64,000 nt of DNA from Bacteroidales bacterium UBA3297. Lineage in GTDB: Bacteria > Bacteroidota > Bacteroidia > Bacteroidales > Paludibacteraceae. Below, piece after piece: positions 37,079 to 45,056 of this stretch. Numbering within the stretch: the first letter of the stretch is position 1; each line of letters begins with the position of its first letter. The notes below the pieces were generated by a model, which ran no database searches, was not told the DNA's origin, and worked only from the letters and a program-made list of their open reading frames with translations. The stretch is from positions 1 through 64,000 of the forward strand of contig DETD01000031.1 in the NCBI GenBank assembly GCA_002362105.1. Reading direction: 5' to 3'. The position numbers and the translations under genes are program-made.

Positions 37079-37468
37079 TTATTTGTTGGTATACAGACCC
37101 TCTATATCATTGGAATAATACAAATTAGGCAAGCACCCTTCTTCTATACATATTTTAGTACTATCTGTAAATGCTAAGCATTTCACATCTAAATAGTTGG
37201 AAGGAGCGAACCCGGATGATTTGTCAATGACAGGAAAAACTTCAAATCTGTATTTTCCGCCCATAGCTATCTTTTTGACATATTCTGATTTCTGAACTTT
37301 TTGGGACACTATCTTATATATGTTGCCATCTTTTGAGGCATAAATCAAATAATAATTATGAACAGAGTCAATCTTTGTGATTGACATTCTCTTATTACTG
37401 GTTGTTGAACAAGACGACAACAATAAGAAAAAAAATGTAAGTTGTAATAAAAAGGTATATTTCATCAT
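37079..37468 (-). CDS. Small lipoprotein of unknown function
   Basis: The 129-residue protein has a phenylalanine-rich signal peptide and lipobox LSSC. The mature protein holds an IYKIVSQKVQKSEYVKKI stretch and a short cysteine-containing C-terminus. Its ATG overlaps the stop of the frameshifted gene upstream, so the two were translationally coupled. I do not recognise the family. Base composition is AT-rich compared with the core genes around it. Confidence 0.7.
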   Translation of the reverse strand: MMKYTFLLQLTFFFLLLSSCSTTSNKRMSITKIDSVHNYYLIYASKDGNIYKIVSQKVQKSEYVKKIAMGGKYRFEVFPVIDKSSGFAPSNYLDVKCLAFTDSTKICIEEGCLPNLYYSNDIEGLYTNK

Positions 37469-38018
37469 AGTATTGCCATTATTACTTTTCCGATAGATTC
37501 TAAATCAGCATAGCCTGCATTATCTGGTTCAAACAAAGAATAAAATTGCCCGTAATGATATTTTAACTTAATTTTCCGCTTCATAACACACAACACTATC
37601 AGAATTTACTTTCACATACTCACCTTCTTGATACATTTTTTTTAATGTGCACGCAGCATATTGATTTCCTGCTTTAGCACTCTTTTTCAAATAAAATAAT
37701 GCTGTGTCCAAATGCAATGGATTTGAAAGCAAACCAGCCATTTCATATAAGTAAAATACATTTTCACCATAAAATGGATCTTTTTTATCTGCGATAATTT
37801 TTGCATATTTTATCATATCTTTATATTCTTCTTTAGAATTGTCATAATAAGCATTCAATTCCAATTCATCAAATGCATCTACATCTAAATCATACTCTAT
37901 TTTCTATTTTATCTTTCAAATCACAGTAATACTTATTATGATAATAGTCATTTTGATTGTCACACGAACAAAAGACTTCACAAAGAACAGCAATCAATAT
38001 AAAGTTTTTATTTACCAT
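37465..38018 (-). pseudogene. Sel1-repeat lipoprotein gene with two frameshifts
   Basis: Three overlapping frames join into one protein. The first starts at the ATG at 38018 with a signal peptide and lipobox VFCSC, ending near codon 42. The second (stop at 37568) holds DELELNAYYDNSKEEY and a Sel1-like repeat (ALFYLKKSAKAGNQYAACTL). The third gives KIKLKYHYGQFYSLFEPDN and ends at a TGA overlapping the next gene's ATG. Both shifts are +1 and lie in A-rich runs. Because both ends couple to neighbours by overlap, the composite was once a real gene of about 180 residues. Assembly errors could also explain the shifts. Confidence 0.6.
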
Positions 38019-38625
38019 ATTCTTTTCTATTTTGTACTGGTTGCGGAACCCCTTCAGACTTCTTTTTTTCTTTATAAATAGACCAGCCCTTCATTACACA
38101 TGAAGAATCTGAATTTATCCAATGGACCTCTTCTGTTGCTGAATAATGCATTTTAATGATCGTGTCTCCCAGTTCAAAAAAATTAAGCCTTATACTTTCA
38201 CTTTCATGGTTCACGGATATGTCACCTATTCTATAGTTTTCTAATAACTTGATTATTTTTATAGCGTTAGAAAAATCGTAATTGATGTCACATCCTCTTA
38301 TCTTTGCCCTTAATAAAAATGTATCTAAAGGAATATTTCCAATATACAATTTCTCATCTCTTATAATGATAGGTAGCGGTGTCCTTTTTCTTCCTTTACA
38401 AATAGGTTGACTAAAATAAAAGCCAGCGCCGTGCTCATACCTTAAATTAACAGAACTAACTCCTAGGAAAATTGTGTCTATCAACCACGTTTCCCTGCCT
38501 TTTGCAAATGAATAAAATTCTCCATACCTTGGTGTGAATTCTTCTTCTGATACTTGCGGCGTCGAGCCACATGCACAGATACAGAAGACCACGCATACCA
38601 ATAATGATTTAGTAAAAACGTTCAT
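38008..38625 (-). CDS. Lipoprotein of unknown function beside the Rhs remnant
   Basis: From the ATG at 38625 the protein has 205 residues, with a signal peptide and lipobox CICAC. The mature part is mostly beta (FSQPICKGRKRTPLPIIIRDEKLYIGNI) and ends in a charged tail. A longer start at 38685 is rejected because it would run through the tail of the upstream Rhs remnant and displace the signal peptide. The gene begins about 14 bp after that tail, the usual place for an immunity gene, so an immunity role is possible but only inferred. Its end overlaps the next lipoprotein start by 11 bp. Confidence 0.65.
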   Translation of the reverse strand: MNVFTKSLLVCVVFCICACGSTPQVSEEEFTPRYGEFYSFAKGRETWLIDTIFLGVSSVNLRYEHGAGFYFSQPICKGRKRTPLPIIIRDEKLYIGNIPLDTFLLRAKIRGCDINYDFSNAIKIIKLLENYRIGDISVNHESESIRLNFFELGDTIIKMHYSATEEVHWINSDSSCVMKGWSIYKEKKKSEGVPQPVQNRKEYGK

Positions 38626-38639
38626 TGTCACTAAAGATT

Positions 38640-39022
38640 TATTTACCCCATAACTTTTTCGAAATTTTGTCCATTGTTGAATCATATTGTAGACGCTCTA
38701 CAGCGGGCCGTGGTGCTTTATTACACGGGACCCCGTATAGTAGTAGGTGTAGCGCGAGGCGTTGCCGTCGTCGTTCAGCACCACCAGACGTTTCTCCTCG
38801 TCCCACGTCACCGTGCGCGTCGTGCTTTCGTTCACCACTAACACGGATTTGACGTTGGCTTCGTACGCGTAACGGTCTTCACCTATCTAGCTGGCAGCAT
38901 CGGACTTCTCACAATCGTAAAGGTACTGCAAATCGCACAAAGTTGCAACTGTTAATCCGCTAATTGTTTGTCTTTTACGCAGCAGATTGTTCTTCACGTC
39001 GAATTCCATGCTCAAGCAGTAG
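38640..39022 (-). pseudogene. Decayed Rhs/YD-repeat gene, 3' end
   Basis: Minus-strand translation gives an RHS core pattern: MEFDVKNNLLRKRQT, then RYAYEANVKSV, TRTVTWDEEKRLVVLNDDGN, RYTYYYTGSRVIKHHGPL. Intact Bacteroidota Rhs proteins show YTYDANGN, WDEENRL and GERVIKxHGP at these places. Two in-frame TAG codons break it, one before the YAYEAN part and one after HGPL. A short tail in another frame (RLQYDSTMDKISKKLWGK, then stop) could be the end of the former toxin tip. The 5' side stops abruptly at repeat copy B. Confidence 0.7.
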
Positions 39023-39154
39023 GCCAGCACCGAAGGTGCGGCAGTCAGCAGTGTAGTGCGTGAGCGCTACGCTCTCATTACACGCATTGGGGAGCGCTGA
39101 AAGTGCGACAGATTTGTGCATCTTGTTTTGGATATCGGAGGATGGCCAACAACA
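39022..39154. repeat. Dispersed 133-bp repeat, copy B
   Basis: About 95 percent identical to 36941-37072, in the same orientation. It abuts the broken 5' end of the Rhs remnant. Confidence 0.85.
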
Positions 39155-39239
39155 CACGCAGAATACCATAAATAGAGTAATAGCCTAGGTCAAAAAAAAT
39201 GAGGATGACCACCAACGGGACACCCTCTTAAAACAACTG

Positions 39240-39312
39240 AGCCGCAAGCGGGACTCGAACCCGCGACCTACGCATTACGAATGCGGCGCTCTACCAACTG
39301 AGCTATAGCGGC
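39240..39312 (-). tRNA. tRNA-Thr (anticodon CGT)
   Basis: The reverse complement folds as a full cloverleaf: acceptor GCCGCTA/TTGCGGC, D arm GCTC/GAGC, anticodon loop TTCGTAA and T arm GCGGG-TTCGAGT-CCCGC. Anticodon CGT reads ACG threonine. Two mismatches are visible, T-T at acceptor pair 6-67 and C-T at pair 27-43. CCA is not encoded. Confidence 0.92.
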
Positions 39313-39367
39313 CTTTTGCGAGTGCAAAAATAAACGAAAAAATCGATTTTGCAAAGTAGAAGACCAA

Positions 39368-40477
39368 TTACATTTCGTTTTCCTTCATGCGTTCTGCATT
39401 TTCAGCAACAATCAGGTGGTCGACACAATCTTGAATTTCGCCATCCATAAAGGCAGGCAGATTGTAAATGGTGTAATTGATTCGGTGGTCGGTAATACGG
39501 CCCTGCGGATAGTTGTAAGTGCGGATTTTAGCCGAGCGGTCTCCCGTGCTGACCATCGTCTTACGACGAGAGGCAATGTCATCGACATACTTCTGGTGCT
39601 CACGGTCGTAAATGTACGAACGCAGACGGGTAAGGGCACGTTCCTTATTTTTCGGTTGATCGCGAGTTTCGGTACACTCAATCAAAATTTCTTCAACCTG
39701 GCCTGTAATCGGGCTTTTCCACGGATAACGCAAACGTACACCCGACTCCACCTTGTTCACATTCTGGCCACCAGCGCCACCCGAACGGAAGGTGTCCCAT
39801 TTGATAAGGCCTTCCTGAATTTCCACATCAAACGGCTGAGCCTCTGGCAAAACAGCGACAGAAGCAGCAGAAGTGTGTACACGTCCCTGTGTTTCAGTAG
39901 CAGGAACACGCTGCACACGGTGCACACCGCTCTCGTACTTCATTGTACCATAAACCTTGTCGCCAGTAACGTTGAACACAATTTCCTTATAGCCACCAGC
40001 AGTACCCTCGGTAAAACTGCTGACAGAGACCGACCAGCCCTTAATTTCACAATACTTCGAGTACATACGGAACAAGTCACCCGCAAAGAGGGCCGCCTCG
40101 TCACCACCCGTACCGCCACGAATTTCAACAATGGCATTGCGCGCATCTTCTGGGTCTTCCGGAATGAGAGCCAACTTGATGTCTTCCTCCATTTGCGGGA
40201 GTTTGGCATTCAGGTCTGCAAATTCGGCCTTAGCCATCTCCAACATTTCCGGATCGGTTTCGGAGCTGATAACAGCCTTTGCCTCCTCGATGTTGTCGAG
40301 AGCATTCTTGTACTGTTTTTTCAGTGCAACAATACGCTCCAAATCGGAATACTCTTTGTTAAGCTTCACATACCGCTTCATATCGGCAATAACCGCCGGG
40401 TCGGTAATGAGTGTAGATATTTCCTGAAAACGGACCTCGAGGTCAGTAAGTTTGTCGAGCAATGATGTTTCGGCCAT
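39368..40477 (-). CDS. prfA: Peptide chain release factor 1
   Basis: RF1 reads UAA and UAG and triggers hydrolysis of the finished peptide on the ribosome. The 369-residue protein has the coiled N-terminal region (1-100), the GGTGGDEAALFAGDLFRMY block, the recognition-loop segment RVPATETQGRVHTSAASVAVLPE (RF1 type) and the catalytic RSGGAGGQNVNKVESG loop with GGQ. The end (GDRSAKIRTYNYPQGRITDHRIN) is standard. A consensus -7 element lies about 24 bp upstream, giving a very short leader. Confidence 0.97.
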   Translation of the reverse strand: MAETSLLDKLTDLEVRFQEISTLITDPAVIADMKRYVKLNKEYSDLERIVALKKQYKNALDNIEEAKAVISSETDPEMLEMAKAEFADLNAKLPQMEEDIKLALIPEDPEDARNAIVEIRGGTGGDEAALFAGDLFRMYSKYCEIKGWSVSVSSFTEGTAGGYKEIVFNVTGDKVYGTMKYESGVHRVQRVPATETQGRVHTSAASVAVLPEAQPFDVEIQEGLIKWDTFRSGGAGGQNVNKVESGVRLRYPWKSPITGQVEEILIECTETRDQPKNKERALTRLRSYIYDREHQKYVDDIASRRKTMVSTGDRSAKIRTYNYPQGRITDHRINYTIYNLPAFMDGEIQDCVDHLIVAENAERMKENEM

Positions 40478-40499
40478 AAAACTGTTTTGTGAAATTTCC

Positions 40500-40508
40500 G
40501 CAAAGATA
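40500..40508 (-). promoter_or_regulatory. -7 element of prfA
   Basis: The minus strand reads TATCTTTGC, a full match. Confidence 0.55.
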
Positions 40509-40564
40509 CGAAAAATAAAAAAGGTTTACCAACTGAGCTGCAATAGCGTTCTGAAGGTTAGCGC

Positions 40565-40948
40565 TTACGCAATATCGTCGTCGAAATGGCGTACCATGAA
40601 ATAAAATGCCAGGGTTAGCACCGCCAGAATAATGGAAGACTGGAACAGAGAGCGTGCCTCGAATTCGAGGGAATACTCTAAAAAGTAGGTCAGCACAGCC
40701 AACAATCCGGCAACAGTGGCCAGCACACGCGACACATTGTAAAAACGGTCGAGCACAGGGCTAAACGAGCCACTGTAAACGAAGAAGTTCAAACCAGTTA
40801 CGCCCAAAATCCAGAGCAACGAAAGTTGGTTCAACTGGTCGTGTCCCTCTTCAGAAACCACAGGGAACTTTCCTAAAGCCACCAGCAAGCCGGCCACCAA
40901 GAAAGCCACAACACAGGCAATGCCCGCGAAAAGATTCAATTTTTTCAT
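40565..40948 (-). CDS. Four-helix inner-membrane protein of unknown function
   Basis: From the ATG at 40948 the protein has 127 residues with four hydrophobic segments (about 5-24, 43-60, 73-90 and 101-120) and a short acidic tail. I recognise no family. It is preceded by its own consensus -7 element and separated from prfA by about 90 bp. Confidence 0.7.
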   Translation of the reverse strand: MKKLNLFAGIACVVAFLVAGLLVALGKFPVVSEEGHDQLNQLSLLWILGVTGLNFFVYSGSFSPVLDRFYNVSRVLATVAGLLAVLTYFLEYSLEFEARSLFQSSIILAVLTLAFYFMVRHFDDDIA

Positions 40949-40968
40949 TAGCATGATTATTAACACCG

Positions 40969-40977
40969 GCAAAGATA
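40969..40977 (-). promoter_or_regulatory. -7 element of the small membrane protein gene
   Basis: The minus strand reads TATCTTTGC, a full match. Confidence 0.5.
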
Positions 40978-41039
40978 CAAAAAAAGCGTGTCGGTAGTTT
41001 TACAGACACGCCTTATCGGTATTTTTAAAGGAATCTCAA

Positions 41040-41393
41040 TTAAGGGAGTTTAATGTACTTTTTAGCACCCGTCTTAATGCTGATGGTTTCATCGTAAAGA
41101 TTCTTGCCATTGCAAGAAACGGCAATGTGGCGCGAACCAGCGGCAACACCATTAGCCTGCGCATCGCCCTTGCTTTTAGCCGGAGTGGCACTGAAGTTGG
41201 TATAATTGTCAATCTTGACCTCAACCTGTTTGCCCGCATATTCGCCACCGCTAATAAAATAAACATAAGCGATGTCGTCGGCACTAACGCCTCCGTTGGC
41301 ATTGTTGGTAGTTGTAGAAGACTGGGATGACTTACAAGCGTTAAAACAGATAACGCTCAGTGCAGCACAAAGAATAAATAATACTTTTTTCAT
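41040..41393 (-). CDS. Small lipoprotein of unknown function
   Basis: From the ATG at 41393 the protein has 117 residues: signal peptide, lipobox FNAC, a serine/threonine/asparagine linker and a compact beta domain (YVYFISGGEYAGKQVEVKIDN, then GSRHIAVSCNGKNLYDETISI). The beta pattern resembles PEGA-like or carboxypeptidase-like surface domains, but no firm match is claimed. An upstream in-frame extension overlaps the promoter and is rejected. Confidence 0.7.
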   Translation of the reverse strand: MKKVLFILCAALSVICFNACKSSQSSTTTNNANGGVSADDIAYVYFISGGEYAGKQVEVKIDNYTNFSATPAKSKGDAQANGVAAGSRHIAVSCNGKNLYDETISIKTGAKKYIKLP

Positions 41394-41416
41394 AACGTAG
41401 TTTAAATTTAGTCGGT

Positions 41417-41425
41417 GCAAAGTTA
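41417..41425 (-). promoter_or_regulatory. -7 element of the small lipoprotein gene
   Basis: The minus strand reads TAACTTTGC. It lies at the 3' edge of the GNAT-HD gene. Confidence 0.5.
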
Positions 41426-41434
41426 GTAAAAAAA

Positions 41435-42571
41435 TCAGCATATACCTAACTCACCCGTCAATTGGCGCAACTGAGAATCAACCCATTCAGCATCTTTCAG
41501 GCGTTGCTGGAACGCCTTCAACCGTGCAGCGTTGGCCGAGTCGGCAAACCAGAGTCTCAGATAACCGCCTTCGGCATATTTTTCGGCCAGATGCTGTTTA
41601 GCCCGCAGCAAGTGCTGTTCCAGACCTAAGTCGGGATAATTCTTTTTTCCGAACAACAGCGTGCGCCGCATAATGTCGTCGCCGTCAATATACCGGTCAG
41701 CCTCGGCAACAATACGACCATACAGCGTTCTCGGCTCTTTTTTTGCCGAAGCCCTATGGTCTTCAACCGCATCGGCCATCACCTCAATCTGTGCTTTCGA
41801 GAACCACTTTTGCAACATTTTATCGGCTCGCACATACTCGGCAGACTTCACATGGTGGAACTCACGGCCGTCGGCCAAGCCCAAATCGTGAAAGGCAGCC
41901 ACCGCAAACGCCAGATTGGTGTTCGCGTTATAGCGCATAGCAAGGTCCAGACTCTCACGGATAACTGAGTGGGCGTGAGCCTGCTGGTGCGCCTCGTCGA
42001 AGGCGTCGTATTGCGGCAATATACGGGTTTTGACATAGTAAAGTAACGAAGGTGAGATGCAGTTCAACGCATCCACCTTCTGATAGGCCAGCCGCTCGTC
42101 GCCATTTGCCAAATGTATGATGCCACAATAACGGAAACCCGCTTTCAGCAACACCTGCTGCATAATGCGGTTGTCGGCATGCGTATCGACCCGGAGGTTC
42201 GGACGAACCGACCAGGCATAATTGAAGCACTGGCGTGCAACGTCGTGATAATCGGGACGGCTGGCAATTCGGTGAATAGTGCCGTAAGGCAGCACATCGT
42301 CGGTCCACTGGCCGTTATAAATAACACGGTAAGTCGGGTCATCAGACAAAATCAGGGCGAAAGTAGCCACCACCACCCCATCGTCGGCAAGCACCACATA
42401 GCTGTTGCCCCGTCCGATTTCTGCAGCGACAAGTTCCCGTTGCGGATAGCCGCCAGTCCATTGAAGCATATTTCCGTCGGTCCGCATAATCTGCTTTCCG
42501 AATTCGAAAATCTCCATCATGTCATCCAAATCAGCAGCAACCGCCCTGCGTATAGAATAGTCGGTATTCAT
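41435..42571 (-). CDS. GNAT acetyltransferase fused to an HD-domain hydrolase
   Basis: From the ATG at 42571 the protein has 378 residues. Residues 1 to about 155 form a GNAT fold (YSIRRAVAADLDDMMEIFEFG at the start, VVATFALILSDDP, IHRIASRP, and ADNRIMQQVLLKAGFRYCGII at the end). Residues about 190-310 form an HD phosphohydrolase domain with HAHSVIRESLDLA, AFHDLG carrying the HD pair, and VEDHRAS. GNAT enzymes acetylate amines; HD enzymes hydrolyse phosphates, often of nucleotides. The fusion suggests a modified nucleotide, amino acid or metabolite as shared substrate, which is inference. It is cytoplasmic. Confidence 0.85.
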   Translation of the reverse strand: MNTDYSIRRAVAADLDDMMEIFEFGKQIMRTDGNMLQWTGGYPQRELVAAEIGRGNSYVVLADDGVVVATFALILSDDPTYRVIYNGQWTDDVLPYGTIHRIASRPDYHDVARQCFNYAWSVRPNLRVDTHADNRIMQQVLLKAGFRYCGIIHLANGDERLAYQKVDALNCISPSLLYYVKTRILPQYDAFDEAHQQAHAHSVIRESLDLAMRYNANTNLAFAVAAFHDLGLADGREFHHVKSAEYVRADKMLQKWFSKAQIEVMADAVEDHRASAKKEPRTLYGRIVAEADRYIDGDDIMRRTLLFGKKNYPDLGLEQHLLRAKQHLAEKYAEGGYLRLWFADSANAARLKAFQQRLKDAEWVDSQLRQLTGELGIC

Positions 42572-42631
42572 AAAAAAGTTCGTTTTGTCCACAAGATTAT
42601 TACACAAACGACCAAAAAGTCAGATGCAAAT

Positions 42632-44182
42632 TTATTTTTCCAAATTAACTACCCTACCCATAAACAGTATGGTTCCGGTTCTTTCATCGCAAATGGCATA
42701 GAGGAACGGATGGTCAGCAATGAAGGTTACAGGTTTGCGCTTCACATCCATACCACCCAAAAAAGAACAGATCCAATATGTGGCAGCAGCAGCTTCAGTT
42801 CCAACTTCATCCACTTTAATTTTAACTTTTTGCATATAGTTGGAAACAAATAGGTCATCAGCTATCTGGTTTAACGAATTGGCATTAGGTACAAAAATAT
42901 TGTGGACACCCATATCCGTCAAAATTGGTTTAAGATTAATATCGCACTCCGTCTCGAAGTGGGGGACACGAACCTCGTCAAAAGTTATAGACTTGAAATT
43001 CAAATTCCAATCCATATGGGCGATTACAGAATCAACATCCAAAAAAACATCTTCATTCACACTTTCTTTTCTTTCGGGAAAAGCCGTTTCATACAGTGTT
43101 TCAGGAATCTCCATACACTCCTTATTTCCAGAAAGTTGACTAAAATCGTAAAAATAAGCCGGTTCCTTGTTCTTTTTCAGTTTACCGGCAAGAGAGAATT
43201 GTTCAACCTGTTCTTTCATACTGAACTTGATGCCTGCCGCCTCCTTTTTCAGTTTGTCGGCAATTGAGATTTGCTCAACCTGTGAAGACACCTTAAAATG
43301 GTAATCGATTGAAAGAAGGTTATTCTTATTTTCCTGGAGTTGCTGTCTATTGACTGTATCAGAAACAATCTTAGCCATAGTTTCAGTCTCCATGCTTCTC
43401 ATTTTCCTATTTGGCAGAATGACAATCAAACTGTAACCAGCATTCTGATAAAACAGTTTAACGGCCTGGAAATACTTGTTTTCAAAATAAGGAAGTTCTT
43501 TTTCGGTATATCTCAAGTATTTGCAATCAGCCACACTGCCATTTCTGTTATAAAACGGCAGCTCATGGGAGGGGGTAATAGGAGCATCACTCCAAATGCC
43601 CTTAAAATAGACGGTATTTATGGCCACTATGGCATCAGTTTCACTCACCTCTGGCGCACACTTGAGGAATCGGTTTGTGCGGTCAGAAACCCATTGACTC
43701 ATTTCGTTTTCAACAACGGATTTATTTTCACAGAAGTCTCTAATTTGTATGTCGGACAGATAGGAGTCCGACATCAAATCAATATATTTGCTCTTGATTT
43801 TAACTTTAGTATTCAAACAACTGTTTATCCATAAACCATTTGCGATTAGCAAGCGGTTGACAGACGAAGTGTCGTTTGATAAAGTCAGAAACCGATGGTT
43901 GTATTTGTTGATGTCAGACATTGACAATCCGTCGAAATTCATGGCGTGCAGCATTTCGTTTTTCGACCGATCGTTTGCACCATTCATCAACATGCCCATA
44001 CTCAACTTGACGCTAACAGGACTGAACAGGAAATTCGCATCCCGGTCGCTCGTTTTGGCTTGCTTTTGATAGAACGTATTGATAAAGCCACCCTGACGAT
44101 TGCGGATTTCCGACTCCGGCAACTCGTTGGCTGCAGAGTTGAGGCAACAGAAAACAAATATGACAAATAAAATTCTCTTCAT
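42632..44182 (-). CDS. Serpin (serine protease inhibitor), secreted
   Basis: The 516-residue protein has an N-terminal signal peptide and the serpin scaffold: FSPVSVKLSMGML, ANGLWINSCL, AINTVYFKGIWSD, and the C-terminal HPFLYAICDERTGTILFMGRV. The reactive-centre hinge reads EVGTEAAAAT, which fits an inhibitory serpin. Counting from the hinge glutamate puts P1 at the leucine of SFLGG, but the loop is about six residues longer than in alpha-1-antitrypsin, so the site is uncertain. It is longer than the usual 380-420 residues. An extra segment contains two near copies of QVEQ-(I/F)S-(I/L)A-(D/G)KLKK. It likely protects the cell surface from host or microbial proteases. Confidence 0.92.
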   Translation of the reverse strand: MKRILFVIFVFCCLNSAANELPESEIRNRQGGFINTFYQKQAKTSDRDANFLFSPVSVKLSMGMLMNGANDRSKNEMLHAMNFDGLSMSDINKYNHRFLTLSNDTSSVNRLLIANGLWINSCLNTKVKIKSKYIDLMSDSYLSDIQIRDFCENKSVVENEMSQWVSDRTNRFLKCAPEVSETDAIVAINTVYFKGIWSDAPITPSHELPFYNRNGSVADCKYLRYTEKELPYFENKYFQAVKLFYQNAGYSLIVILPNRKMRSMETETMAKIVSDTVNRQQLQENKNNLLSIDYHFKVSSQVEQISIADKLKKEAAGIKFSMKEQVEQFSLAGKLKKNKEPAYFYDFSQLSGNKECMEIPETLYETAFPERKESVNEDVFLDVDSVIAHMDWNLNFKSITFDEVRVPHFETECDINLKPILTDMGVHNIFVPNANSLNQIADDLFVSNYMQKVKIKVDEVGTEAAAATYWICSFLGGMDVKRKPVTFIADHPFLYAICDERTGTILFMGRVVNLEK

Positions 44183-44342
44183 TCTTCCCGTTAACGTCTA
44201 ATTTGATTGTTATATATGCAAAACATTCATCGGAAGAGGCCTTCCTTCACTAACACACGAAAACCTTTGGCAACGGAGCAAGCCAGCGTTTCAAAGAATA
44301 TAGCAGGAGAAAAAAACAAGACCGCATACCCTATCAGCCCGG

Positions 44343-44921
44343 TTAGCGGTTCTTTTTATAGTAGAAGTGTCCGTAGCAGATACGCCCTAAATCGCCGAGA
44401 CTTATAGCATACCAATAATCGGTAGACGGAAGTTCCATGCCACGGAAAGTGCCATCCCATCCATCGCTATTCGTGTAGTTTTTCTTTACATACAACAGCT
44501 TGCCCCAACGGTCGTAAATCGAGACCTCGTTGTTATACATTTCAATATTATCAATCACCCAATAAGCCCCACTCTCATCGGAACCAGGTCCGAAGGTAGG
44601 ATGTGGATAGATAACCTTTTCGCAATTCATATTCGACTTCATTGTCTTTTCTTTCGGTTCATCGGCAACAGGAGCAGAATCACACTCTTCAACCGACAGA
44701 TAAAGAACGACCGTACTGTCGAGACCAGCCGACGAAGTATAAGTCGTGGTATAAGTACCTGTTTCGGTAATAGTGTCACCACCAAATACATAGACCGAAT
44801 TCCTGCATATAAAGGTATCGATAATAGTTGTATCGGCTTCTAAAGGCGCAACAGCCGCGCAATGCGAACACAGGGTCCACATTACACACACTAAAAGCAA
44901 TATTCTCTTTATTGCAACCAT
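44343..44921 (-). CDS. Short T9SS type B protein with one 51-residue repeat
   Basis: The 192-residue protein has a signal peptide (to about SHCAAVA), a single repeat of the same family as the 16.5-20.3 kb array (DTFICRNSVYVFGG, TGTYTTTYTSSAGLDSTVVLYLSV), a short linker and a gliding-motility-associated C-terminal sorting domain (MYNNEVSIYDRWGKLLYV, DGWDGTFRG, STDYWYAI). The sorting domain directs secretion by T9SS. The serpin gene follows 160 bp downstream on the same strand. Its role is unknown. Confidence 0.82.
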   Translation of the reverse strand: MVAIKRILLLVCVMWTLCSHCAAVAPLEADTTIIDTFICRNSVYVFGGDTITETGTYTTTYTSSAGLDSTVVLYLSVEECDSAPVADEPKEKTMKSNMNCEKVIYPHPTFGPGSDESGAYWVIDNIEMYNNEVSIYDRWGKLLYVKKNYTNSDGWDGTFRGMELPSTDYWYAISLGDLGRICYGHFYYKKNR

Positions 44922-44966
44922 AGTTTAAGCCTTTAAAGAATAGTAAACACGACTATAATATCGTTA

Positions 44967-44974
44967 CAAAAATA
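44967..44974 (-). promoter_or_regulatory. -7 element of the short T9SS type B gene
   Basis: The minus strand reads TATTTTTG, a full match about 46 bp upstream. Confidence 0.45.
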
Positions 44975-45056
44975 ATAAAAATTCGTATTTCTGCAACCTT
45001 TCTGCCTTAGAATGCGAAAAAAAGCATCATTTTCAAGCATATAGCATATAAAAGGA

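Noticed and set aside
38626..38685. The longer start for the lipoprotein gene at 38008-38625
   Set aside because: It would place the hydrophobic signal peptide 20 residues inside the protein and overlaps the tail of the Rhs remnant.
39416..40465. A 349-codon plus-strand frame opposite prfA
   Set aside because: The sense strand encodes release factor 1 with all motifs; the antisense frame has none.
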